Made by a program: the position numbers and the translations under genes
The notes under the pieces: generated by a model
Database searches by the model: none
Seen by the model: the letters and a program-made list of their open reading frames with translations, nothing else
What the model was told of the DNA's origin: nothing
In this document: in pieces, positions 16,048 to 25,998 of the stretch
Layout of the letters: each line of letters starts with the position of its first letter
Numbering within the stretch: the first letter of the stretch is position 1
Origin: VFJZ01 sp046598415
GTDB taxonomy: Bacteria > Actinomycetota > Thermoleophilia > Gaiellales > F1-60-MAGs149
Length of the DNA stretch: 64,000 nucleotides
Assembly: GCA_046598415.1 (NCBI GenBank)
Contig: JBKJIG010000134.1
Span: 30,099-94,098 of the forward strand
Direction: 5' to 3'

Positions 16048-17708
16048 TGCTCGAGCGCCTCGTCGTCTCCAACCTCGTCGTGATCCGCGACGCCGACCTG
16101 CAGCTCGGCCCCGGGCTGACGGTGCTGACGGGCGAGACCGGCGCCGGCAAGACCATCGTCACCGGTGCTCTCGACCTCGCCCTGGGCGGCCGCACCGACA
16201 GCTCGCTGGTCGGCCCGAACGGGCCGGAGGCGTACGTGGAGGCTGCGTTCGCGCTGCCGCCCGGGATGCTCGCCCGCGAAGCGTTCGACGGCGTTCGCGA
16301 GCTGGCCGGAGACGAGGACGAGCCGCTGATCCTGGCCCGCCGCGTCACCGCCGACGGCCGCGGCCGTGCGCTCGCCTGCGGCCGTGCCACGACCCGCGCC
16401 GCGCTGGCCGCCGCCGGCGAGGAGCTGGTATCGGTCGTCTCGCAGCACGAGGCCCGCGCCCTGACGCGCCCCGCCGTGCAGCGCACGCTGCTCGACGGCT
16501 TCGCCGGGCCGAAGCAGGTCGACCGCCTGCACGCCATGTCCGACGCCTGGCACGGCCTCGCGGAGACGCGCCGTGCGCTGGCGGCGGCCGAGTCGGACGC
16601 CGCCGGCGCCGGCCGGCTGATCGACGATCTGGGCGACCTCGTGCGCCGCGTCGACGCCGTGGCGCCGGAGGTGGGCGAGAGTGAGCGGCTGCGGGCCGAG
16701 CGCGAGCGTCTGCGCCACGCCGACGCGCTGCTGCAGGCTGCCGGCGGCGCCGCGCACCTGCTCGAGCCCACCGATGGCGACGGCGCCGTCACCACCGTCG
16801 GCCTGGCCGAGCGCGCACTGGCCGCCGCCGAGGGCTTCGATCCCGATCTCGCCACCATCGGCGCCGAGCTGCGCGACGCGCTCGTGCGGCTGGAGGAGGT
16901 GGCGCGCTCGCTGCACGGCTATGCGGCGGGCGTCGAGTCCGATCCCGCCCGGCTGGAGCAGCTCGAGGGCCGGCTGGAGCTGCTCGACGACCTGGCACGT
17001 CGTCACGGCTCGGTCGAGGGCGCGCTGCAGGCCGCCGACGAGGCGCGCGACCGCCTCGACCGGCTCGGCCGCCGCGACACCGAGCTGGCGCGGCTGCGCG
17101 AGGCCGAGACGGCCGCCGCGGGGGTCGTGCGCAGCGCGGCCGACACGCTGTCGACGGCCCGGCGCACGGCCGGCGCGAAGTTCGCGCGGGCGATCGAGCG
17201 CCAGCTGGCCGACCTCGGGATGGCCGAGGCCCGGGTCGACGTGCGCGTCGAGGCGCGCGAGCCCGGCCTGAACGGCGCCGACGAGGTGCGCCTGCTGGTC
17301 GCGCCCAACCCGGGTGGCACGTGGGGGAGCGTCGCCGAGACGGCGTCGGGCGGCGAGCTGTCGCGCATCTCGCTCGCCATCCGCGTCGCCGCGCAGGAGC
17401 GCAGCGGCATACCGATGCTCGTGTTCGACGAGGTCGACGCCGGCGTCGGTGGCCGCACCGCTCGCGCCGTGGGCGAGAAGCTGGCGGCGCTCGCGCAGAC
17501 CGCGCAGGTCATCTGCATCACGCATCTGGCGCAGGTGGCGGCGCTCGCCGACCACCACTTCCGGGTTGTGAAGGAGCCGGGCGACCCGACCGTCACCCGC
17601 GTGGAGAAGCTCGAGGGCGACGCCGTCGACGTCGAACTGGCCCGCATGCTGGGCGGTGAGGAGGACTCCGCGGAGGCCCTCCAGCTGGCCCGTGCGCTCC
17701 GCACCTGA
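16047..17708 (+). CDS. recN: DNA repair ATPase RecN
   Basis: SMC-like ATPase that handles double-strand breaks. 553 residues: N-terminal half-ATPase with Walker A G-E-T-G-A-G-K-T (29-36), two helical arms rich in Leu/Glu/Arg (about 150-380), and the C-terminal half with the signature S-G-G-E-L-S-R and Walker B L-V-F-D-E-V-D-A-G-V-G-G, then I-C-I-T-H-L-A-Q-V-A. The tlyA-nadK-recN order is the usual one in actinobacteria and Firmicutes. No LexA box was recognised upstream, as the gene is internal to an operon. Confidence 0.96.
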   Translation: MLERLVVSNLVVIRDADLQLGPGLTVLTGETGAGKTIVTGALDLALGGRTDSSLVGPNGPEAYVEAAFALPPGMLAREAFDGVRELAGDEDEPLILARRVTADGRGRALACGRATTRAALAAAGEELVSVVSQHEARALTRPAVQRTLLDGFAGPKQVDRLHAMSDAWHGLAETRRALAAAESDAAGAGRLIDDLGDLVRRVDAVAPEVGESERLRAERERLRHADALLQAAGGAAHLLEPTDGDGAVTTVGLAERALAAAEGFDPDLATIGAELRDALVRLEEVARSLHGYAAGVESDPARLEQLEGRLELLDDLARRHGSVEGALQAADEARDRLDRLGRRDTELARLREAETAAAGVVRSAADTLSTARRTAGAKFARAIERQLADLGMAEARVDVRVEAREPGLNGADEVRLLVAPNPGGTWGSVAETASGGELSRISLAIRVAAQERSGIPMLVFDEVDAGVGGRTARAVGEKLAALAQTAQVICITHLAQVAALADHHFRVVKEPGDPTVTRVEKLEGDAVDVELARMLGGEEDSAEALQLARALRT

Positions 17709-17768
17709 CGCCTCCGCCGACGACGATCTGCGACAGAGCCCGCAGCCGGTCGAGCCGACTCGAGGCTC

Positions 17769-17942
17769 GTGCCGATAGTCGCGAGGGCCAGACCCCGAAT
17801 GGAGGTTTTCGGGGGTCAGACCCCGCTCATGGAACACGCGCGGAAGGCACGCGGATCGCGCGACCGGTGCGGGACCGCGCGTGGTCGGGCGCGGGTTGCG
17901 CGCGTTTGGTCGCACGCAGATTGTCTGACTGAAGTCAGACAA
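17769..17942. repeat. Dispersed ~175-bp intergenic element, copy 1
   Basis: This element follows recN and precedes the cyclase gene. It matches 46525-46700 along its whole length, best at the ends. It has an imperfect palindrome around 17785-17824 built on GACCCCGAA and TTCGGGGGTC, and a perfect one at its right end, TTGTCTGACT (17921-17930) and AGTCAGACAA (17933-17942) around GA. No protein frame in it is convincing. It could be a non-autonomous mobile repeat (REP/MITE-like) or a structured regulatory element. Confidence 0.75.
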
Positions 17943-17975
17943 ATCTCCTCCGACCCGGCCTCCGGCGCCCTCGCC

Positions 17976-17981
17976 TATCCT
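17976..17981 (+). promoter_or_regulatory. -10-like element TATCCT for the cyclase gene
   Basis: TATCCT lies 6 bases before the ATG at 17988, consistent with a leaderless transcript. It lies 34 bases after the right palindrome of the repeat element, which could therefore influence this promoter. Confidence 0.5.
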
Positions 17982-17987
17982 GCGCCG

Positions 17988-18671
17988 ATGCTGACGGGCG
18001 TCCGGATCGTCGATCTCACCCAGCCGGCCGGACCGGCGACACCGCCATGGCCGGGAGGCCGACCGCTCGAGGCCGAGGTCGCCGAGTCGTTCGAGACCGG
18101 CGGTACGGCCTACCACCGCCGCCTCTCGCTCGACGAGCATCTCGGCACGCACATCGACGCGCCGGCGCACTTCGCGCGCGACGGCATCCGCGTCGACGCC
18201 ATCCCGGTCGACCAGCTGGTGCGGCCGGCCGTCGTGGTCGACGTGCGCGGGGCGAGCGCCGCCGATGCCGACCTGCACATCCCGGCGGCGACGTTCGAGG
18301 CGTTCGAGGCCGAGCACGGCACCATCCAGCCCGGCACGGCGGTGCTGGTGCTGACCGGCTGGGACAAGCTCCGCGGCGACGACGCCCGCTACCTGACCGA
18401 CCTGCGGTTCCCCGGCCTGGCCACCGACGCCGCACAGCTGCTGGTCGACCGCCAGGTGGCCGGGATCGGCATCGACACGCTCGGCATCGACCCCGGAACC
18501 GAGGACACCTTTCCGGTCCACCACATCACGCTGCCGGCCGGGATGTGGCACCTCGAAGGGCTCGTCTCGCTGGACGAACTGCCGCCCACCGGGGCCTGGA
18601 TCGTGGTCGGCGCGGCCCGGATCGAGGCCGCTTCGGGGGCTCCGGCGAGGGTGATCGCCCTCGTCCCGTAG
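17988..18671 (+). CDS. Cyclase-family metal hydrolase (kynurenine formamidase-like)
   Basis: 227-residue protein of the cyclase/arylformamidase fold (PF04199). The metal-binding motif H-L-G-T-H-I-D-A-P-A-H-F lies at 51-62 and the later catalytic G-I-D-T-L-G-I-D-P-G and H-H-I-T-L region near 170-190 is conserved. Known members hydrolyse N-formylkynurenine, isatin or similar amides; which substrate applies here is unknown, as no other tryptophan catabolic gene is near. Single-gene unit between the repeat and pyrG. Confidence 0.82.
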   Translation: MLTGVRIVDLTQPAGPATPPWPGGRPLEAEVAESFETGGTAYHRRLSLDEHLGTHIDAPAHFARDGIRVDAIPVDQLVRPAVVVDVRGASAADADLHIPAATFEAFEAEHGTIQPGTAVLVLTGWDKLRGDDARYLTDLRFPGLATDAAQLLVDRQVAGIGIDTLGIDPGTEDTFPVHHITLPAGMWHLEGLVSLDELPPTGAWIVVGAARIEAASGAPARVIALVP

Positions 18672-18681
18672 CCCGGACCGA

Positions 18682-18687
18682 TACCAT
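18682..18687 (+). promoter_or_regulatory. -10-like element TACCAT upstream of pyrG
   Basis: TACCAT lies 38 bases before the pyrG ATG. A strong ribosome binding site GGGAGGT follows at about 18711-18717, so this transcript would have a short leader. No sequence resembling the C-run of pyrG reiterative attenuation was seen. Confidence 0.4.
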
Positions 18688-18725
18688 CCTGGACCCGTGA
18701 CAGCCCACGCGGGAGGTAGCGTCTG

Positions 18726-20371
<1,646 letters not shown>

Positions 20372-20375
<4 letters not shown>

Positions 20376-21496
20376 CGACCACCACCGCGCCCGCCGCGCT
20401 CGCGTTCTTCCTCGAGCTCGCCGCACTCGTCACGCCCTCGGGTCGTGAACGGGCGACGGCCGACCGCTGCGCCGCCTACCTGCGCGATCTCGGCCTCGAG
20501 GTGACGGAGGACGACGCCGGGTCACGTCTCAACGGCGACACGGGCAACCTGTACGCGCACCTGCCGGCCACCGTCGCGGGCACGCCGATCTTCCTCTGCG
20601 CGCACACCGACACGGTGCCGGCCTCGACGTCGATCGACCCGCGCATCGAGGGCGACTACGTCGTGAACGCGAATGACACCATCCTCGGCGCCGACAACAA
20701 GGCCACCATCGCCGGCATGCTCGACGGCGTCCGCCGGGTGATCGTCGACGGCCTGTCGCACGCCGGCATCGAGATCGTGCTGACGCCGCAGGAGGAGGTC
20801 GGACTGCAGGGCGCCAAGCAGTTCGACCACACGCTGCTGAAGTCGCGCGTCGGCTTCGTCTACGACCACGCCGGCTCGCTCGGCGGCATCGTCATGGCGG
20901 CACCGGGGCAGAACACCATCTCGCTCGAGTTCCGCGGCCAGGCTGCGCATGCCGGGATCGCTCCGGAAGAGGGCCGCAGCGCGATCATCGCGGCCGCGAA
21001 CGCGATCTCGATGTTCCGCCTGGGCCGCATCGACGACGAGACGACCGCCAACGTCGGCACCGTCCACGGCGGCGTCGCGCGCAACGTCGTCCCGGCCGGT
21101 TGCAGCATCGAGGCCGAGGTGCGCAGCCGCGACATGGGTCGCCTGGCCGAGGAGACCGCGTACCTGTTGGAGGTGGCAGCCACGGCCGCCGCCGACGAGG
21201 GGTGCAGCCTCGAGACGTCGGTGCGTGAGGAGTACGTCGCCTACCGGTTCCGCCGCGGCGACCTGGCCGTGCGGCTGGCGCGCCGGGCGCTCGAAGCCGC
21301 CGGCATCCCGGCGCGCGACGAAGAGGTCGGCGGAGGCGCCGACGCGCACATCTTCAACGGCCACGGACTCGAGTGCGTGGTGCTGACGAGCGGCATGGAG
21401 CGGATCCACGGGCCGGGCGAGCGCATTCTCGCCGCGGACGTCGATCGGCTGTCCGATATCACGGTCGAGCTCGTCGCTGCGGCGCGGGCCTCCTAA
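20372..21496 (+). CDS. M20 family metallopeptidase (PepT/tripeptidase-like)
   Basis: 374-residue zinc aminopeptidase. Metal-site motifs: H-T-D-T-V near 90, the bridging Asp in G-A-D-N-K-A near 112, and the E-E catalytic/metal pair in P-Q-E-E-V-G-L-Q-G-A-K near 145. The dimerisation domain (about 185-290) carries the G-x-A-A-H-A-G-x-x-P-E-x-G-R-S-A segment. Closest in pattern to the PepT-like peptidase clade that cleaves tripeptides, but substrate is inferred. Translationally coupled to pyrG and 18 bp before ald. Confidence 0.88.
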
Positions 21497-21514
21497 CACG
21501 GAAGCAGGAGATCG

Positions 21515-22639
21515 ATGAAGGTCGGGGTCGTCACCGAGATCAAGACCGACGAGTACCGCGTCGCGCTGACGCCGGCCGGTGCGCGCGAGCTGGCGCTGCA
21601 CGGCCACGAGGTGCTGGTCGAGCGCGGCGCGGGGCTGGGCAGCGCGTTCGCCGACGCCGACTACGAGGCCGCCGGCGCTCGTCTCGGGTCGTGCGAGGAG
21701 GTCTGGGCCGAGGCCGAGCTGCTGCTCAAGGTGAAGGAGCCGCTGGCCGCCGAGTTCCCGCGCATCCGCGCCGGCCAGACGCTGTTCACGTACCTGCATC
21801 TGGCTCCCGCAGCCGAGCTGACCCGGGCGCTGATGGAGTCGGGCGCGACGTGCATCGCCTACGAGACGGTCGAGACCGACGACCACAAGCTGCCGCTGCT
21901 GGCGCCGATGAGCGAGGTCGCGGGGCGGCTGGCACCGCAGATGGGCGCCATGAGCCTCGAGAAGCCCAGGGGCGGCCGCGGCATCCTGCTCGGCGGCGTG
22001 CCCGGCGTGCCGCCGGCGAAGGTGGTCGTGCTGGGCGGCGGCATCGTCGGCTACAACGCGGCGCTGATCGCGGTCGGCATGCAGGCCGACGTGTGGGTGC
22101 TCGAGCGCTCGGTCGACCGCATGCGCGAGCTCGACACGATGCTCGGCGGCCGCATCACGCTCTCCATCTCCAACCGCCATGCGGTGGAGGAGGCGATCGT
22201 CGACGCCGACCTCGTCATCGGCGCGGTGCTGGTGCACGGCGCGAAGGCGCCGCACCTCGTCACGCGCGACATGCTCGGCCTGATGAAGCGCGGCGCCGTG
22301 CTGGTCGACGTCGCCATCGACCAGGGCGGCTGCTTCGAGACGTCACGTCCGACGACGCACTCCGACCCGGTCTACGAGATCGACGGTGTCGTCCACTACT
22401 GCGTGGCCAACATGCCGGGCGCCGTGCCGATCACGTCCACGAAGGGCCTCACGAACGTGACGCTGCCGTTCGTCGAGCTGATCGCCCGTTACGGCCCGCT
22501 CGACGCGATGCGTCGCTCGCGGCCCCTCGCCCGCGGCCTGAACGTGATGGCCGGCAAGGTCGTCAGCGAGGCGGTCGCCGAGGGCGTCGGCGAGCCCTAC
22601 ACGCCGATCGGCGAGGTCGCGGAGGGCGTCACCGTCTAG
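21515..22639 (+). CDS. ald: Alanine dehydrogenase
   Basis: NAD-dependent L-alanine/pyruvate interconversion, a cytosolic hexamer. 374 residues, standard. N-terminal V-T-E-I-K-x-x-E-Y-R-V-A-L-T-P-A-G motif with substrate-binding Arg, K-V-K-E-P catalytic Lys, H-L motif near 95, and the NAD loop G-G-G-I-V-G-Y-N-A. GCAGGAG is a good ribosome binding site before the ATG. The TAG stop shares the palindrome CTAG (22636-22639) with the stop of the convergent gene. Confidence 0.96.
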   Translation: MKVGVVTEIKTDEYRVALTPAGARELALHGHEVLVERGAGLGSAFADADYEAAGARLGSCEEVWAEAELLLKVKEPLAAEFPRIRAGQTLFTYLHLAPAAELTRALMESGATCIAYETVETDDHKLPLLAPMSEVAGRLAPQMGAMSLEKPRGGRGILLGGVPGVPPAKVVVLGGGIVGYNAALIAVGMQADVWVLERSVDRMRELDTMLGGRITLSISNRHAVEEAIVDADLVIGAVLVHGAKAPHLVTRDMLGLMKRGAVLVDVAIDQGGCFETSRPTTHSDPVYEIDGVVHYCVANMPGAVPITSTKGLTNVTLPFVELIARYGPLDAMRRSRPLARGLNVMAGKVVSEAVAEGVGEPYTPIGEVAEGVTV

Positions 22640-23718
22640 GGCAGCCAGACGAGCGCCTGGTAGGTGCCCGGCAGCAGGGCCTTCGGAGCGAGGCCGGGGA
22701 CGACTGCGAGGAGAATGCCCACCTGAGTGGCGGCTGCGAACTCGTCACCGGCGGCCGAGAAGGCGACGTCCGTGATCGGCGCGCCGCCGGGCGCATTGAT
22801 GTTCAGCCCGGTCTTCGTGTTCGTGACCTGCCAGCCGCGCGACGTCAGCATCGCGATCGCGCCGCCGCCGCGGGCGAGCAGCAGCTTGCGGAAGCGCGTG
22901 CTGGTGCCGAGGGGCTGTCGCGGCACCAGCACGTCGCCGTCGGGCCCGTAGACGACGCCGCTCGGCGTGCCGTCGTGGATGTCGATCGCCATCACGAGGC
23001 CGTCGGACGAGGAGACCAGGCCGGCCAGCGGCCGGTTCACCGGCTCGGCCAGACGGCGCACGACCTTGCGTGTCAGCAGATCGACCAGCGACCGCCGGTC
23101 GCCTCGGAGCTGGATGACGCTCGCACCCAGTGCGCCGGTGATGCAGCGCTCGTCGAACTGGCCGTCCGACGTGAACGTGCGCAGTGTCTGGACGCGGCCG
23201 TCGTGCGAGACGCGCACGCTCTCGCCGTCGCAGACCGCGACGGTACCGTCGTCCGTCACCGTCAGCGCGCCGTTGCGCGTGCCCGGCGCGAAGGAGACGT
23301 GGGCGTCGATCCCGACCTCCTCGGGCGCGGCGCCGACCTGCACCTCCTCGAGGTTCGGCGGCCCGACGTGCGCGAACGCCGTGCCGCCGGGCGACGACCA
23401 GACGACGCAGCTCGCCGGCGCCGTGCTCGGGCTGATCGCGAGGGTCGCGAGGTCGATCTGGAGCGGGTTGCAGGTGAGCGCGTCGAACACGACGAGGTCG
23501 CCGTCGTGGGTGCCCGGCGCCGGCGCGGGCAGCCGGCGCAGGTCGCCAACCGGGAACTCGGCGGCGGTCGGCGACGGGGCGGTCGCCGTCGTGGTGGCGA
23601 CGGTGGTGGCCGGGCGCGCGGCGGATGAGTCGCCGCCGCCGCCGCGAACGCCGGATACGACGGCCGCGATGGCGACGACGCCGGCAACGCCCACGGCGAG
23701 CAGCGTCGCGGCGCGCAT
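22636..23718 (-). CDS. Exported WD40/propeller-like protein, paralog 1 of 3
   Basis: 360 residues: one N-terminal membrane segment (about 4-24), a Thr/Ala-rich linker (30-52), then a beta-rich domain with repeated short strands and 'd-g-x' turns resembling a beta-propeller. It opens with the motif L-R-R-L-P-A-P-A-P-G (60-69) shared by all three neighbours. Four cysteines at 83, 104, 163 and 192 recur in the paralogs and could form two disulfides outside the membrane. No lipobox cysteine. I do not recognise a family name or function. Last gene of a three-gene minus-strand operon; its start overlaps the previous stop by 1 base. Confidence 0.7.
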   Translation of the reverse strand: MRAATLLAVGVAGVVAIAAVVSGVRGGGGDSSAARPATTVATTTATAPSPTAAEFPVGDLRRLPAPAPGTHDGDLVVFDALTCNPLQIDLATLAISPSTAPASCVVWSSPGGTAFAHVGPPNLEEVQVGAAPEEVGIDAHVSFAPGTRNGALTVTDDGTVAVCDGESVRVSHDGRVQTLRTFTSDGQFDERCITGALGASVIQLRGDRRSLVDLLTRKVVRRLAEPVNRPLAGLVSSSDGLVMAIDIHDGTPSGVVYGPDGDVLVPRQPLGTSTRFRKLLLARGGGAIAMLTSRGWQVTNTKTGLNINAPGGAPITDVAFSAAGDEFAAATQVGILLAVVPGLAPKALLPGTYQALVWLP

Positions 23719-24866
23719 CAGCCCGCCGCCGGCACCCGGTCGAGCCACGACACGCCGCGCACCTGCGTGGCGATGGCGAGCTGCGGTGCGAGCGTCTCGA
23801 CGTCGACGAACACAATCGCCTGCAGGGTCGCGACGGCGAACCGGGTGCCGTCCGGCGAGACGGTGGCGGACGTGATCGGGAAGCGGCCGATCAGCCGCAG
23901 GCGGTCGCCGGTCTCGAGGTTGAACAGCTCCCAGCCGGCGTCGCCGCGCAGCGCCAGCGCTCGTCCGTCGTCGGCGAGCTGCACGTCGCGCACGCGGAAG
24001 GCGTTCGTCAGTTGCCGTCGGGACGTCACCACACGTCCCTGGCGGTCGTAGAGCGTCACGAACGTGAACGCCGCGGCCGTGTCGAAGCCGAAGCCGGCGA
24101 TCAACCGCCCCGAGCGGCTCGTCGCCAGCACCGGCAGCTCGCCCCGCAGGCGCTGCGCCAGCTCGACCACCTGCCGCCCGGTGGTGGCGTCGACCAGCGT
24201 GCGGCGGTCGTCGCGCAGCGCGAGGATGCGGTTGCCATAGGCGATGCGACCGCACTCGCTGCCGGGCACGCGCCGCGTGCGGCGCGGCGTGTCGATGACG
24301 GTGCCGGCGAACTCGCAGGTCGCGACGGCGCCCTGGTCGCTGACCACGGTCGGTCCGCGGCCGATGGCGCTGCCGACCCGGCGCGCCGTGCGCGTGACCC
24401 CCGTGGTGGTGTCGACGACGACGATCGGCTCGCCCTCCGGCTCGAACCGCGTCGAGGTGGCGAGGAACCGGCCCGACGGCGAGCGCTGCACCGCGCAGGC
24501 CGGCACGCCCAGGGCGAGCCGCCCGGGCGGGCCGGGGTCGGCAAGGTCGACGATGCCGGGCTCGCAGATGCCGCTGCCCGTCAGCAGCACTCCGGGCAGC
24601 GCGCCCGGCGCCGGCAGGGGTAGCCGCCGGGGGTCGCCGACCGGCAGCGAGGGATCGATCGCCACGCCGGTCAGCGTTGCCGTGCCGGTCGTGTCCGTCG
24701 CGACGGAGCCGGCCGGAGCCACGGTGGACGTGGCGGTGTCGACCGCCGCGGTCGATTCCGTGGTGGGAGCGTCGTTGCCCGAGCCGACACCCGATGCCAG
24801 CGCCGCACCGCCGATGACCAGCGCCACGACGGCCGCGATCATCGGGACGGGCCTCAGCCGAGCCAC
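23718..24866 (-). CDS. Exported WD40/propeller-like protein, paralog 2 of 3
   Basis: 382 residues from the GTG at 24866, which keeps a basic R-L-R start before the membrane segment (9-26); ATG at 24842 is the alternative. A Thr/Ser-rich linker spans 30-70, then the shared motif D-P-R-R-L-P-L-P-A-P-G (78-88) and a beta-rich domain with cysteines at 101, 124, 184 and 205, matching the paralogs in order and roughly in spacing. Short segments such as S-P-S-G-R-F and S-P-D-G-T-R-F look like propeller blades. Function unknown. The start overlaps the upstream gene by 13 bp. Confidence 0.7.
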   Translation of the reverse strand: MARLRPVPMIAAVVALVIGGAALASGVGSGNDAPTTESTAAVDTATSTVAPAGSVATDTTGTATLTGVAIDPSLPVGDPRRLPLPAPGALPGVLLTGSGICEPGIVDLADPGPPGRLALGVPACAVQRSPSGRFLATSTRFEPEGEPIVVVDTTTGVTRTARRVGSAIGRGPTVVSDQGAVATCEFAGTVIDTPRRTRRVPGSECGRIAYGNRILALRDDRRTLVDATTGRQVVELAQRLRGELPVLATSRSGRLIAGFGFDTAAAFTFVTLYDRQGRVVTSRRQLTNAFRVRDVQLADDGRALALRGDAGWELFNLETGDRLRLIGRFPITSATVSPDGTRFAVATLQAIVFVDVETLAPQLAIATQVRGVSWLDRVPAAG

Positions 24867-25879
24867 GCGAGCTCCTTCGCGTCGGCCGCGAACGCCGCGA
24901 CGGGCGCCAGCCGGCCGGCGTCGACGATCACGATGCCGCTCGAGACCACCACGGCCACGTAACGGCCGTCGGGCGAGAAGACGCCCTCGCGCACCTCCTC
25001 GCGGCCGATGGCGTTGAGCGAGCCGGCGCGCTGCGTGCGGTACAGCGCCCACTCCTGCGGTCCGCCCAGCCGAACCAGCGCCGTGGCGCCGTCGCGTGCG
25101 ATGCGCAGGTCGTTCGGCCGGCCGGTGCGCTGCAGCTCGAGCCGCCCGACCTGCCCGCCGTCGCGCCACACCTCGACCGTCCAGCCCGCGGCCGTCTCGA
25201 CCCGTACCACCGCCACCTGATCACCGGCCGCGGCCAGCAGCCGGATCGAGCCGGCGCCGGCCTTGACGACGGTGCGGTCGCGGTCGTCGACCACGCGCCG
25301 CTCGTCGGTCGCGATGCGCAGGAGCCGTCCGGCGGAGTAGGCCGGACCGCAGCCGGGCAGCGTGCGCGGCGGGCCGTCGAGCCCCTGCTCGAGTACCTTG
25401 GACGCGCCGCAGGTCGCGACGGTACCGTCGCCGGAGACGGCCGTGGCGCCGCCGCGCACCGGCCCGTCGTGCACGGCCCCCGTCGCGCGGACGAGCACGC
25501 GCAGCGCCGTCGTGTCCGGGCTCGAATTCTGCGTGAAGGCGATCGCGCCGCCGTCGGCGGACGACCACAGGCTGCAGGCGCGCTCCGGCAGCCCGGCGGC
25601 GGCCTCGCCGGTGGCCAGATCGAGCGTGCCGGTCGAGCAGTCGTTCCGGTTCCAGACGAGCGTGCCCGCGAAGGCTCCCGGCGTCGGCGGCGGCAGGCGC
25701 AGGACGCCGCCCAGGCCGGGATCGGCGAGCGTCGTGACGGCCTCGGTCGTCGGGGGGGAGACCGGCTGCGACGTGCCGCCCTCCCCGCCGGTCAGCGAGG
25801 CACCGACCGCGGCGCCGGCGACGAGCATGACCACGCCGGCGACCAGCGGTGTCGCGAGGCGATGCGACCGGCGATCCAT
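24854..25879 (-). CDS. Exported WD40/propeller-like protein, paralog 3 of 3
   Basis: 341 residues: membrane segment at 11-28, Gly/Pro/Thr linker to 52, the shared motif L-R-L-P-P-P-T-P-G (60-68), then a beta-rich domain with cysteines at 81, 102, 157 and 177. F-S-P-D-G-R-Y-V-A-V near residue 310 is a propeller-like blade. It is the first gene of the operon and has a leaderless-type promoter. Tandem duplication is the simplest origin of the three genes; they have diverged strongly, so the duplication is old. Possible roles are cell-surface sensing or scaffolding, but nothing in the sequence decides. Confidence 0.7.
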   Translation of the reverse strand: MDRRSHRLATPLVAGVVMLVAGAAVGASLTGGEGGTSQPVSPPTTEAVTTLADPGLGGVLRLPPPTPGAFAGTLVWNRNDCSTGTLDLATGEAAAGLPERACSLWSSADGGAIAFTQNSSPDTTALRVLVRATGAVHDGPVRGGATAVSGDGTVATCGASKVLEQGLDGPPRTLPGCGPAYSAGRLLRIATDERRVVDDRDRTVVKAGAGSIRLLAAAGDQVAVVRVETAAGWTVEVWRDGGQVGRLELQRTGRPNDLRIARDGATALVRLGGPQEWALYRTQRAGSLNAIGREEVREGVFSPDGRYVAVVVSSGIVIVDAGRLAPVAAFAADAKELAWLG

Positions 25880-25887
25880 CTCGCCCA

Positions 25888-25893
25888 ATGGTA
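25888..25893 (-). promoter_or_regulatory. -10-like element TACCAT for the propeller operon
   Basis: On the minus strand TACCAT lies 8 bases before the ATG at 25879, the spacing seen for other leaderless-type starts in the window. Confidence 0.45.
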
Positions 25894-25998
25894 GAACCCG
25901 GGTGCGCCGGCCAGACCGGCGCGTCCGGCGCAGTGCATGTATGTTGCGCGCCCGCACTTGAGCGTCCCTCGGGACAGGTGTCGAGAACGGAGCGGGCG

